Origin: an uncultured Naasia sp.
Lineage (GTDB): Bacteria > Actinomycetota > Actinomycetes > Actinomycetales > Microbacteriaceae
Assembly: GCA_913778905.1 (NCBI GenBank)
Contig: CAJYYA010000021.1
Coordinates: 21,262-85,261 of the forward strand
DNA: 64,000 nucleotides
Direction of reading: 5' to 3'
This document shows, piece by piece, positions 45,481 through 54,417 of this stretch. A model generated the notes under the pieces. It ran no database searches, was not told the origin of the DNA, and worked only from the letters and a program-made list of their open reading frames with translations. The position numbers and the translations under genes are program-made. Positions within the stretch are counted from its first letter, which is position 1; the number at the start of each line of letters is the position of its first letter.

Positions 45481-48400
45481 TCACCGCAGGGCAGGCTCCC
45501 GCCGGGCGAGCCGGAGCTCCACATCGGTCGGCAGAACATCATCGGCACGGTGGGTGACGAGCACCACGGTGCGCTCGGCGAGCGCCTCGCGCAGATCACG
45601 CATCATCGCGTCGGCCGTCGGCCCGTCGAGGTGAGCGGTCGGCTCATCGAGAAGGACGACGTCCGCACGGGCCAGCAGAGCCCGAGCGACGGCGAGCCGC
45701 TGACGTTCCCCGCCGGACAGTCCCGCCCCTTCGCTTCCGACCAGGGTGTCGAGCCCCTGGGAGGCAGCGCCGACCAGCCGCCCCAGCCCGACGGAGTCGA
45801 GGACGTGAAGCATTTCGGCATCCGAAGGGCGATCGCCCCGGCCTCGACCGAGCAGGAGATTCCCGCGGATGCTGGATGCGAACACATGGGCCTCCTGGGG
45901 GCACCAGGCGAGGCGGGCGCGCAACGAATCCGCCGCCAGCGATCCGGCGTCGACAATCCGCCCGTCGTCTTCGACGAGGTACCGCCCGCGATCCGCCGAC
46001 AGGTACCCGAGGAGCACGGAGAGCAGGGTGGACTTGCCGCTCCCCGAGGGCCCGGTCACGGCCAACCACTCGCCTCGCGCCACGTCTGCGGTCACGCCCT
46101 CGAAGGCCGGCCTCGGGGAATCGGGCCATCTCGCGGCGAGGTCGTCCATGACGACCGCGTCGACGTGCTCGACGGTCGCACCCTCCTGCGATGCCACCTC
46201 GTGCGTATCGAGAACCGGCTGCAGTCGCCGGATGGAGGCCAGTAGATCCGGGGCCTGTTGTACCGCGTCCACCACGGCGACCGCGGGGTCGATGAGCGCG
46301 AGCGGGAGCAGCGCGAGGACGGCCACGACCTCGACGGTCAGCTGCCCGGCTGCGACGGCGGGTGCGGCCACCGCGAGCATGGCGACAGCGCATCCGGCGA
46401 GCGCGCTCACGACGATGGCGCCGGCCAGACCCGTCGCCCCGGCGCCACGACGGGCCAGCCGCCCGGCACGGGCGTCGAGCGCCGCGACCTCTGCTCGAGC
46501 GGCCGTGTCGACCCCGTTGGCACGCAGGTCGTCCGCTGCGCCGAGCAGCGCCGCCAGACGGCGGGTGACCTGCGAGCGGAGAGCCCCTTCGGATGCTCCT
46601 GCACGCCGGTCCGCCGCGAGCGCTACCAGCGGCGCTCCCACCATGGCGACGAGGAGGGCCGCCACCAGAACCGGTGCCGCGGGCGCGTGCAACAGGGCGA
46701 CGGCCACGACGGCGGCCACTGCGGTGACGACTCCGACGAGCGGCGGGACGACGACGCGCGGAAGGAGGTCCCGGATCCGATCGGCCGTCGTGATCAGGGT
46801 GTCGAGCGCAGCACCGGACGTGCGCAGAACAGGCGAAGCCGTCCCGCGGTCTGCCACCGCCAGCCACAGCCGATGCCGCAGCGTGCCGGCTGACGCGAAG
46901 ACCGCATCGTGGGTGACGAGCCGCTCGGCGTAGCACAGCACGGACCTCGCCAGTCCGAAGAACCGGACGCCGACGATCGCGACCAGGAGATACATGATGG
47001 GGGGCTGCTCGGCCGCGCGCACGATGAGCCAGCCGCTGGTCGCGGTCAGCGCAGCGGCACTGAGCGCCGCCACGGTGCCGAGCAGCACGGATGCGGCCAG
47101 CCGTCCCGCGACCGGTCGTAACAGGAGACCGAGCTGCCGCCAGGCCGCCCCGTCCCTCTCGCCCCGCGCACCGCTCTCCTGCCGTGCGCTCAGCAGGACT
47201 GCCGACTCTCCGGCAGGACTTTCCGAGCCGATCCCTCCTGCTGAACTGTCGGAGTTCCTGCTGAGCGCGGGACGGACGACCTCTGCCGGTGCGGCGGCGG
47301 GGACGGGGCCGGCCAGCGACGCGGGCTCCGATGTCCCGCCCACTCCGACCTCGATCGCACACTCCGCGAGTCGCAGCACGCGCGGGTCGTGCGAAACCAG
47401 GACGAGGGCGACACGCCCCCGCAGCTCGGCGATCAGCGAGACGACCGCGTCCGCCGTGTCGTCGTCGAGATGCGCGGTGGGCTCATCGAGCAGGACGACC
47501 CGTGCTCCGGCGTCGATCCGGAGGAGGGTTCGGGCCACGGCGAGCCGGCGGAGTTCGCCCGGGCTGAGCGCCGCCGGAGCCGCGTGTTCGAGTCCGCCGA
47601 GTCCCACCCTGCCCAGCAGCCCGTGGATGCGGGGCTCGCTCTCCGGCGCCGCCCACCGCCGCATCTCGTCGAGCACCGTGTCGCCGATGGTGCGGGGATG
47701 CTGCGGCAGCCAGGCGACGGCCCCGTCGACGCGGATCTCCCCGGACACCGTTGCGATGCTTCCCGTTGCGAGCCGACCCGCCAGTAGCCGCAGCACCGTG
47801 GATTTCCCGGCACCGCTCGGCCCCGTCAACGCGACCGTGTCACCGTCCTCCACCCGCAGGAAGGGCACCGTGACCGCGCCGCTCCGACCGGAGAAGCGGA
47901 TCTCGACGCCTCGCGCCTCCACCGCGCTTCCCCCTCGCGCCGGCTGCCGCTCGACAGCCGGAGCGATCGGAGCGACCTCGACCGGAGCGTCCAGCAACTC
48001 GCTGGTCCGGCGCAGGGCGCCCACGCCGTCCTGCGCCGCGTGGAAGGCCACCCCCACCTCCCGAAGGGGCGCGTAGCACTCGGGCGCGAGGATGAGGACG
48101 AGGAGCCCCACCTCGAGCGGGAGGTCCCCTCCGACGAGACGGATGCCGATGGTCACCGCGACCAGCGCGACCGATATGGTCGCGATGAGCTCGAGCGCGA
48201 GAGCCGAGAGGAATGCCGTGCGGAGGGTCGCGATCGTCCGCTTGCGGTGATCGTCGGAGATGGTGCGCAAGGAGTCGGCCTGCTCGGCGACGCGGCCGAG
48301 ACCCACCAGCACGGGCAGGCCACGGGCGAGTTCGACGAGATGGTCGGCCAATCGGTCGAGTGCGCCCGCAGCTTCGTCGACGCGGTCGCGGGTGTGCTGT

Positions 48401-48906
48401 CCGATCAGGATCATGAATACCGGGATGAGCGGCACGGTCAGCACCACGATGAGCGCGCTCAGCCAGTCGGCGGCGAGGATGCGCAGACCGATCGTCAGAG
48501 GGATGACGGCAGCCCCCATCGCCGCCGGCAGTACGGTGCGGTAATAGGGATCGAGGTCGTCGAGGCCGCGGGTCGCGAGCGCCGTCGAGGCGCCCACGTC
48601 CGTGCCCGGGTCGGCGATCATGCGGTCGGCGAGCCGTGCGCGCAGCTGCTCCTTCGCGCCCAGGGAGGCGCGCGTCGCGAACCACTGCCCCGCCCAGGTC
48701 GCACCCGCTCGCGCGAGCACGGCGCCGGCTCCGATCTGGATCGCGACCGTCACGTCGGTCGATCCGGCGAAGAGTCCTGCGATCCCGCGGGCCAGTGCCT
48801 CAGCGACTCCGATCAGCGCGACGGCCTTGACCGCAGCGATGAATCCGAGCACATAGAGCGTGCGCACCCCTCCCGGACCGACACCACCCGCGAACGGCGA
48901 CCGCAT
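45481..48906 (-). CDS. cydDC: Fused CydDC heterodimeric ABC exporter
   Basis: Protein of 1141 residues that fuses CydD and CydC, which together export thiols or heme-related compounds needed to assemble cytochrome bd. The N-terminal half has an ABC membrane domain and an ATPase with Walker A GPSGAGKST and a degenerate signature, LSPGELRR. The C-terminal half has six more helices and an ATPase with Walker A GPSGSGKST and signature LSGGERQR. Both end with LLDEPTAHLD. The linker at about residues 545-575 is encoded by a palindromic repeat. The ATG at 48906 overlaps the cydB stop (ATGA). An upstream extension of the frame is not family-like. Confidence 0.92.
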   Translation of the reverse strand: MRSPFAGGVGPGGVRTLYVLGFIAAVKAVALIGVAEALARGIAGLFAGSTDVTVAIQIGAGAVLARAGATWAGQWFATRASLGAKEQLRARLADRMIADPGTDVGASTALATRGLDDLDPYYRTVLPAAMGAAVIPLTIGLRILAADWLSALIVVLTVPLIPVFMILIGQHTRDRVDEAAGALDRLADHLVELARGLPVLVGLGRVAEQADSLRTISDDHRKRTIATLRTAFLSALALELIATISVALVAVTIGIRLVGGDLPLEVGLLVLILAPECYAPLREVGVAFHAAQDGVGALRRTSELLDAPVEVAPIAPAVERQPARGGSAVEARGVEIRFSGRSGAVTVPFLRVEDGDTVALTGPSGAGKSTVLRLLAGRLATGSIATVSGEIRVDGAVAWLPQHPRTIGDTVLDEMRRWAAPESEPRIHGLLGRVGLGGLEHAAPAALSPGELRRLAVARTLLRIDAGARVVLLDEPTAHLDDDTADAVVSLIAELRGRVALVLVSHDPRVLRLAECAIEVGVGGTSEPASLAGPVPAAAPAEVVRPALSRNSDSSAGGIGSESPAGESAVLLSARQESGARGERDGAAWRQLGLLLRPVAGRLAASVLLGTVAALSAAALTATSGWLIVRAAEQPPIMYLLVAIVGVRFFGLARSVLCYAERLVTHDAVFASAGTLRHRLWLAVADRGTASPVLRTSGAALDTLITTADRIRDLLPRVVVPPLVGVVTAVAAVVAVALLHAPAAPVLVAALLVAMVGAPLVALAADRRAGASEGALRSQVTRRLAALLGAADDLRANGVDTAARAEVAALDARAGRLARRGAGATGLAGAIVVSALAGCAVAMLAVAAPAVAAGQLTVEVVAVLALLPLALIDPAVAVVDAVQQAPDLLASIRRLQPVLDTHEVASQEGATVEHVDAVVMDDLAARWPDSPRPAFEGVTADVARGEWLAVTGPSGSGKSTLLSVLLGYLSADRGRYLVEDDGRIVDAGSLAADSLRARLAWCPQEAHVFASSIRGNLLLGRGRGDRPSDAEMLHVLDSVGLGRLVGAASQGLDTLVGSEGAGLSGGERQRLAVARALLARADVVLLDEPTAHLDGPTADAMMRDLREALAERTVVLVTHRADDVLPTDVELRLARREPALR
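47186..47268. repeat. CTCAGCAGGA cruciform repeat, in-frame copy inside cydDC
   Basis: The same outer arms as the intergenic element at 14767-14849 (GCGCTCAGCAGGA and TCCTGCTGAGCGC) occur here inside the coding sequence, together with inner CTCCTGCTGAAC and GGAGTTCC segments. The element encodes Ser/Gly/Glu/Ala-rich residues in the linker between the CydD and CydC halves and keeps the frame open. It looks like a repeat that entered a tolerant linker. Confidence 0.65.
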
Positions 48907-49988
48907 CAGCGTCGACCGTGCGTCGTTCGCGATTCGACCGCTCGCTCGGAGTCGACCTCGGGGGCTCGCAGCACGGCGGGGATGAAGGTGTGGACGGGCG
49001 GCAGGTGGTCGTGCGACAGACGTGCGCGGAAGACCCAGATCGTCCACGCTTGAGCAGCGAGCACGAAGGGCAGGGCGATGGCGGTGACGACCGTCATGAC
49101 GCCCAGCGTGTACTGCCCGCTCGACGCGTTCGCGACGGTCAGGTCGAAAGCGGGGTCCAGGGTCGATGGCAGGACGACGGGGTAGGCCGCCGCGAAGATG
49201 GACCCGGCGCCCGCGACGATGAACGTCGTGAATGCGGCGAAGGCGTAGCCCTCCCGTCCCCGACGAGCGGATTCCCAACCGGTCACGGCCGCTATCACCG
49301 CGGGAACGACGAGGGCCCACGACCAGGGACCGCCCGTCACGACCTGCACCGTCAGCACCCAGACCACGATGGGGAGAAGCGCGAGAGCGGTGCCGCGGAC
49401 GATGAATGTCCGCATGCGTCGACGCACCGCCCCGTCGGTCTTGAGCGCGAGCCACGCGGCGCCCTGCACGAGGGCGAAGCCCACGACCGCGAGACCCCCG
49501 ATCAGGGCCGGCCAGCCGAACCAGGCGAACGGGCCACCCTGTCGGTCGCCGTTCGCGTCGATCGGCAGGCCCAGCGTCGTCACGGCGAGCGCCGCCCCGA
49601 TCCCGAAGGCCGTGACGAGCGAGCCGAGTCCGATCGCCAGTGTCCAGCGCCGGCGCCACGCGTCGGTCTCGCCTTTACCGCGGTACTCGATTCCCACGGC
49701 TCGGAAGATCAGGCCGAGAAGAACGGCGAGGAGCGGGAGGTACAGCGACGAGAACAGCGACGCGTACCAGAGCGGGAATGCGGCGAAGGTCGCGGCGCCG
49801 GCCGTGATCAACCACACCTGATTGCCGTCCCACAGCGGGCCGATGGTGTTGAGCATGGTGCGCCGCTCCTCTTCCGACCGGGCGAAGAGCATGTGCATCC
49901 CGACGCCGAGATCGAATCCCTCCAGCACGAGGTACCCGATCCAGAGCACGCCGATGACGACGAACCAGATGGTGGGAAGGGTGTCCAT
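48906..49988 (-). CDS. cydB: Cytochrome bd oxidase subunit II
   Basis: CydB of 360 residues with about nine helices. It starts MDTLPTIWFVVIGVLWIGYLVLEGFDLGVGM, the diagnostic first helix with the EGFD motif. The conserved LLNTIGPLWDGNQVWL-type segment (here MLNTIGPLWDGNQVW) follows. CydB pairs with CydA in the quinol:O2 oxidoreductase of the cytoplasmic membrane. It is encoded 39 bases after cydA. Confidence 0.97.
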   Translation of the reverse strand: MDTLPTIWFVVIGVLWIGYLVLEGFDLGVGMHMLFARSEEERRTMLNTIGPLWDGNQVWLITAGAATFAAFPLWYASLFSSLYLPLLAVLLGLIFRAVGIEYRGKGETDAWRRRWTLAIGLGSLVTAFGIGAALAVTTLGLPIDANGDRQGGPFAWFGWPALIGGLAVVGFALVQGAAWLALKTDGAVRRRMRTFIVRGTALALLPIVVWVLTVQVVTGGPWSWALVVPAVIAAVTGWESARRGREGYAFAAFTTFIVAGAGSIFAAAYPVVLPSTLDPAFDLTVANASSGQYTLGVMTVVTAIALPFVLAAQAWTIWVFRARLSHDHLPPVHTFIPAVLRAPEVDSERAVESRTTHGRR

Positions 49989-50027
49989 GGGTCTGTCCTG
50001 TTCGAGAGGTCGGATCAGCGGATGGGA

Positions 50028-51605
50028 TCAGTAGGCGAAGGCGAGGACGTCGCGCTTGTCGGGCCCGCCCTGATCGGACGGGTCCTCATCGTGAGTCGCG
50101 AGCTCGGGCATGGCCGAGACGACTCCGCCGCGCCCGTAACGGAACAGGAGCTTGACCTCGACGACCATCAGGGCGCCGTAGACGAGGGTCAGGCAGACGA
50201 GCGAGAAGAGCAGTTCCCCCCACGTCGCCGACGGCGACACGGCCGCGGCGGTGAACATGAACACCCCGTCGATACCGCCGGGGGTCGGATTGGGTGCCAC
50301 GACGAACGGCTGCCGGCCCATCTCGGTGAAGACCCAGCCGGCTGTGTTCGCCACGAAAGGCGCGAGGATCCCGAGCACCGCGAGCCGTGAGATCCACTTG
50401 GACGCGGGCACCGTGCCCTTCCGGGTCAACCACAGCGCCACCGCAGCGGCGAACGCGGCGAGTGCGCCGAATCCGATCATGATGCGGAAGCCCCAGTAGG
50501 TGACCTCCATGAGCGGCACGTAGTCGATGGCCTGGCCGGCTCGGTCGCCGTAGATCGGGTTGTCGGGGAGGTTCGTGCCGTACTGCTCCTGGTACCGCGG
50601 GACGAGTTCGGTGACGCCCGGCAGTGGGGTCGTGAAGTCGCCGTGCGCGAGGAAGGACAGCACTCCGGGGATCTCGATGAGCGGCTGCACCTGGCTGCAG
50701 TCGTTCGAGCCGAGGTCGCCGATGGAGAGGACGGAGAAGCTCGTCCCCGTGTGACAGGCGGCCTCGGCGGCGGCCATCTTCATGGGCTGCTGCTCGTACA
50801 TGAGCTTGCCCTGCAGATCGCCCGTGATGGCGACGGCACCGAACGCGACGATCGCGACGACCGCGCCCGTGCGCAGAGCCGTGATCCAGACGCGGTGGTC
50901 GAGCTTGTCGCGGCCCGGGATGTCGGCGTTCTCGCCGACGACGACGCGCCCGCTCTCGTCGACCGTGTCGATGCCGTCGCGGCGCCTGCGCGACAGGTGG
51001 TACCAGGCGATCCCGAGCAGGAAGGCACCGCCGACGCCGAATGAGCCGGCGAGGACGTGGGGGTAGGCGACCAGCGCCGTGTTGTTGGTCAGGACCGCCC
51101 AGATGTCGGTGAGGACGGGGCGGCCGTCGACGAGTTCGACCCCCACCGGATGCTGCATCCAGGAGTTCGCCACGATGATGAAGAACGCCGAGACGATCGA
51201 GCCGACGACGGCGAGATAGAGCGACGCGAGATGCACCTTGGGGTGGAGGCGCTTCCATCCGAAGATCCAGACGCCGAGGAAGATCGACTCGAAGAAGAAC
51301 GCGAGCAGCCCCTCCATCGCGAGCGGAGCGCCGAACACGTCGCCGACGAAACGCGAGTACTCGCTCCACGCCATCCCGAATTGGAACTCCTGCACGAGCC
51401 CCGTCGCGACTCCCAGGATGAAGTTGATCAGGAAGAGCTTCCCGAAGAACTTGGTGAGCCGCAGGTAGGTCTCGTCACCGGATCGCACCCAACGCGTCTG
51501 GAAGTACGCGACGAGGGGGCCCAGCCCCAGCGTCAGCGGCACCATCCAGAAGTGGTAGACGGTCGTGATGCCGAACTGCCAACGTGCGATTTCAACCGGG
51601 TCCAT
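50028..51605 (-). CDS. cydA: Cytochrome bd oxidase subunit I
   Basis: CydA of 525 residues that carries the three hemes and the quinol site. The first helix contains the conserved FGITTVYHFWMVPLTLGL segment (His18, a likely heme ligand). GWVFTEMGRQPFVV is present, as in most CydA proteins. The Q-loop is short, so this is the S type. High O2 affinity makes the enzyme useful at low oxygen or when the bc-aa3 branch is inhibited. The start at 51605 follows AGAGGGGC. It is divergent from a BlaI-type repressor across a region with three palindromes. Confidence 0.97.
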   Translation of the reverse strand: MDPVEIARWQFGITTVYHFWMVPLTLGLGPLVAYFQTRWVRSGDETYLRLTKFFGKLFLINFILGVATGLVQEFQFGMAWSEYSRFVGDVFGAPLAMEGLLAFFFESIFLGVWIFGWKRLHPKVHLASLYLAVVGSIVSAFFIIVANSWMQHPVGVELVDGRPVLTDIWAVLTNNTALVAYPHVLAGSFGVGGAFLLGIAWYHLSRRRRDGIDTVDESGRVVVGENADIPGRDKLDHRVWITALRTGAVVAIVAFGAVAITGDLQGKLMYEQQPMKMAAAEAACHTGTSFSVLSIGDLGSNDCSQVQPLIEIPGVLSFLAHGDFTTPLPGVTELVPRYQEQYGTNLPDNPIYGDRAGQAIDYVPLMEVTYWGFRIMIGFGALAAFAAAVALWLTRKGTVPASKWISRLAVLGILAPFVANTAGWVFTEMGRQPFVVAPNPTPGGIDGVFMFTAAAVSPSATWGELLFSLVCLTLVYGALMVVEVKLLFRYGRGGVVSAMPELATHDEDPSDQGGPDKRDVLAFAY

Positions 51606-51646
51606 CGCTCATGCCCCTCTGAGGAGATATCTCGATGCCGAGCTAT

Positions 51647-51741
51647 TTCTACGCTCTGTAGAACTCGTTCTCTACGCAGTGTAGAACTCAAAGGGAGATG
51701 CGGGAAGCCTTCCGGACGACACGTTTCTACATTCCGTAGAA
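51647..51741. promoter_or_regulatory. Three BlaI-type operators between cydA and blaI-like gene
   Basis: Three related palindromes with the pattern TTCTAC-N5-GTAGAA occur in the 215-base intergenic region: 51647-51663 (perfect 6-bp arms), 51671-51685 (perfect 5-bp arms) and 51725-51741 (perfect 6-bp arms). They resemble the TACA/TGTA dyads bound by BlaI/MecI repressors. The first two lie 42-81 bases before cydA. The third lies 80 bases before the repressor start. This arrangement fits repression of the oxidase and autoregulation. Confidence 0.75.
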
Positions 51742-51820
51742 TGAGCGTCACGCGTCGGCTAACATCGACCTGCCGATGCTTCATGCGTCGGTGTCACCGA
51801 CTGAAAACTTGGAGGGGTCG

Positions 51821-52177
51821 ATGCCCGGTCTCGGCGACCTCGAACGTTCCGTCATGGACGTGCTGTGGGACTCCCATGAAGCCCGATCGGCCTACGACGT
51901 GCAGAACGCACTCGCTGCGGACTCGGAGCGCCCCCTCGCGGCGACCACCGTGCTCACCGTGCTGTCGCGCCTCGAGAAGAAGGGGTTCGTGCGCCGCGAG
52001 CGTGTCGAGCGCCCCCACCGCTACAGCGCCGTGGCCTCCCGCGAGGACCACATGGCAGAGCTGATGCACGAGGTGCTCGGAGGCGCGGACGACCGCCAGG
52101 CCGTCCTCGCCCGCTTCGTCGGCCAGGTCTCCCCCGCCGAGGCCGAGGCCCTCCGCAAGCTGCTGTCCGCAAACTGA
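51821..52177 (+). CDS. BlaI/MecI/CopY family repressor
   Basis: Repressor of 118 residues. The winged HTH contains LGDLERSVMDVLWDSHEARSAYDVQNAL and LAATTVLTVLSRLEKKGFVRRER, typical of BlaI/MecI. A C-terminal helical dimerisation region follows. The ATG at 51821 is preceded by GGAGGGG. It is divergent from cydA and precedes a BlaR1-like protease gene. In staphylococci, BlaI is inactivated by cleavage. In mycobacteria, a BlaI homologue is known to control genes outside beta-lactam resistance. No beta-lactamase is in this window. Confidence 0.92.
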   Translation: MPGLGDLERSVMDVLWDSHEARSAYDVQNALAADSERPLAATTVLTVLSRLEKKGFVRRERVERPHRYSAVASREDHMAELMHEVLGGADDRQAVLARFVGQVSPAEAEALRKLLSAN

Positions 52178-52223
52178 CGTCGGGCCGGTGAACGGACCGG
52201 CTTCGCCGCTGCTGTCTCAACCG

Positions 52224-52371
52224 CTCTCGATACGTCGCTGCGCTCCTACTCGAGCCGTCTCGGTACGGCCTGGCGGCCTACTCGACGTCCGTGAGGGTTC
52301 CGGAGGTCGAGTAGGCGCCGCGAAGCGCGCCGTACCGAGACCGGCCGAGTAGCGAAGCGTATCGAGGCCCC
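52224..52371. repeat. Dispersed palindromic repeat, copy 4
   Basis: About 150 bases of mosaic palindrome between the BlaI-like gene and the metalloprotease gene. It shares the CTACTCGAGCCGTCTCG and GGCCTACTCGACGTCCG modules with copy 3, and has GAGTAGGCGCCGCGAAGCGCGCC in addition. It may split what would otherwise be a blaI-blaR operon. Confidence 0.7.
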
Positions 52372-52374
52372 ACC

Positions 52375-52398
52375 ACCCACCCACCCACCCACCCACCC
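52375..52398. repeat. ACCC tandem microsatellite
   Basis: Six perfect ACCC units lie just upstream of the metalloprotease start at 52429. They occupy the place where a -35 to leader region would lie, so copy-number change could alter expression. Confidence 0.6.
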
Positions 52399-52428
52399 CC
52401 ATCCACCCGATAGACCACACTGGAAGAC

Positions 52429-53376
52429 ATGCCCGTCGCGCCGATCGCTCTCGCCCTGCTGGCGGTGGCCCTGGCGTGGCCGATACCCCTCTGGCTGGCG
52501 GCGGCCCGCTGGCCGCGCCGCGCTCCCGGCCTCGCTCTCGTGCTCTGGCAGGCCATCGCCCTCGCCGGTGGCCTCTCCATGATCGGCGCCCTGCTCACCT
52601 ACGGGCTGCTCCCGTTCGGCCCTGATCTCCTCTCCGGCCTCGTCGGATTCGTATCCGCCGTCGCCGACGGCACGGCTGCCGACCGCGCGGGCCTCGATCA
52701 CCTGGCGGCCCTCTTCGGCGCCCTCCTGCTCGGCGTGCATCTTCTGCTGAACCTCATCCTCACGATCGTCCGCACGGATCGCGACCGTCGGCGGCACCGT
52801 CAACTCCTCTCGTTGCTCGGCCGACAGGACCCGGATGACCCATCGGCGCGCATCCTCGACTCCCCTCTTCCGGTCGCCTATTGCCTCCCGGGGACATGGG
52901 GCTCCGTCACCGTGTTCTCGGCCGGGTTGATGCGCCTCCTCGAGCGCGACGAGCTCCGCGCGGTCGCCGAGCACGAGCGGGCGCACCTGGGCCAACGCCA
53001 CGATCTCGTGCTGGTCGCCTTCCGCGCCTGGCACGCGTCGCTCCCCTGGTTCCCCGTGGCGTATCGAGCAGAGCGGGAGGTCGGCATGCTGATCGAGATG
53101 CTGGCCGATGACCGAGCGCTGGACCACGTCGACGAGACGTCTTTGGCGCGCGCCATCGCCCTCGTCGGGAACGCCGGCGAGCAGAGCGGGCTCGCTCTCA
53201 CCGAGCGCGCGACGACCCCGGCGGGCACCCTGCAGGAACAGGCCCTGGAGCGGATCCGCAGGCTCAGTCGACCGATGGACGCGTTGCCCACCGCGACTCG
53301 CGCCGCCATCGTGGCCGCGGCCGCCGGGCTGCTGGCCATCCCTACGATCCTCCTGATCGTTCCGGGACTGTCCTGA
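52429..53376 (+). CDS. BlaR1-like M56 family membrane metalloprotease
   Basis: Membrane protein of 315 residues. Two or three helices occupy the first 120 residues. The peptidase domain contains AVAEHERAHLGQRHD, an HExxH zinc motif with His182, Glu183 and His186. A later EMLADDRALDHV may give the third ligand. A last helix lies at the C-terminus. Unlike staphylococcal BlaR1, it has no penicillin-binding sensor domain, so it cannot sense beta-lactams in the same way. It likely cleaves the upstream BlaI-type repressor. Its start is at 52429, 30 bases after the ACCC repeat. Confidence 0.85.
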   Translation: MPVAPIALALLAVALAWPIPLWLAAARWPRRAPGLALVLWQAIALAGGLSMIGALLTYGLLPFGPDLLSGLVGFVSAVADGTAADRAGLDHLAALFGALLLGVHLLLNLILTIVRTDRDRRRHRQLLSLLGRQDPDDPSARILDSPLPVAYCLPGTWGSVTVFSAGLMRLLERDELRAVAEHERAHLGQRHDLVLVAFRAWHASLPWFPVAYRAEREVGMLIEMLADDRALDHVDETSLARAIALVGNAGEQSGLALTERATTPAGTLQEQALERIRRLSRPMDALPTATRAAIVAAAAGLLAIPTILLIVPGLS

Positions 53377-53418
53377 TTCAGGCGCGATAGGCGGATCCGA
53401 GCAGGACGGCGCTCGGCT

Positions 53419-54354
53419 TCAGACGAGCGCCGGATCCGTCCGCCTGGGCCGCAGGATGAGGACGACGATTCCCGCCGCCACGACCGCCAGCCCGACCCAC
53501 GACATCGTGGGCAGTCGCTCGCCGATGACGAGGACGCCGAGCAGCGTCGCGGTGAGCGGCTCCGCGAGCGTGATGGTCGAGACCGTAGGCGCGGGGAGGG
53601 AGCCGAGGCCAGCGGCGAACAGCAGGTAGGCGACCGCCACGGTGACCCCGCCGAGCCATAGCACGGTGAGGACACCGGAGGCCGTCCCGAGCCAGGTCGG
53701 AACCGTGGCGACCAGGACGACGGCACCGATCGCGGCGGCGACGCCGAAGACGGAGCCCATGGTCGACGAGCCCGACCAGCCGGCGTCGAGCAGTCTCTTC
53801 GATGCGAGGGTGTACACGGCGTAGGACACCCCGGCCCCGAGCGACCCCAGCAATCCGAACGGATCGATGCCGCCGGAAGCCGAGACGGGCGATCCCGCCT
53901 GCGCGAGCAGGGCGAGACCGACCACCGCCACCCCCGTCGCGATCGCCCAGCGCACCCCGGGGAAGCGCCGTTCGAGGCCCCAGCTGAGCGCTCCGGTCGC
54001 GAGGGGCGCGGACCCCAGGGCGACGAGCGTTCCGATGGCGATGCCGTTGCGTTCCGTGCCCAGGAAGAAGGTGGGCTGATACGCGACGACTCCTACCGCT
54101 CCGATGATCACTGCAACGGCAGCCACGACGGGCGAGAGACGCGGTCCCGGGCTGTCCGCTACGCCGAGCGTGACCGGCCGGCGCCGGCGCCGGGCTCGAA
54201 GAAGCAGCGCGACCAGAGCGAGCAGCGCACCGCCCACGACGATGCGCGCCGCCCCCAAGGACGTCACGTCGACATCGGGAGCTCCGAGGACGCGAGCGGT
54301 CCCGGTCGTCCCGAACATCACGGAAGCGAGGAGGACGAAGACGACGGCGCGCAC
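53419..54354 (-). CDS. EamA/DMT family transporter
   Basis: Drug/metabolite transporter superfamily protein of 311 residues with ten helices in two EamA repeats (about 5-145 and 155-305). The second repeat ends with TLAEPLTATLLGVLVIGERLP, the classic EamA motif. The substrate is unknown, and amino acids or small metabolites are possible. The start is GTG at 54354. It is the last of three minus-strand genes, all membrane proteins. Confidence 0.88.
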   Translation of the reverse strand: MRAVVFVLLASVMFGTTGTARVLGAPDVDVTSLGAARIVVGGALLALVALLLRARRRRRPVTLGVADSPGPRLSPVVAAVAVIIGAVGVVAYQPTFFLGTERNGIAIGTLVALGSAPLATGALSWGLERRFPGVRWAIATGVAVVGLALLAQAGSPVSASGGIDPFGLLGSLGAGVSYAVYTLASKRLLDAGWSGSSTMGSVFGVAAAIGAVVLVATVPTWLGTASGVLTVLWLGGVTVAVAYLLFAAGLGSLPAPTVSTITLAEPLTATLLGVLVIGERLPTMSWVGLAVVAAGIVVLILRPRRTDPALV

Positions 54355-54417
54355 TCTGGAATGCTCCCACGAAGCCGACGGCGGGCCGATCGGGCCCGGC
54401 GGCGACCGACGATCCGG

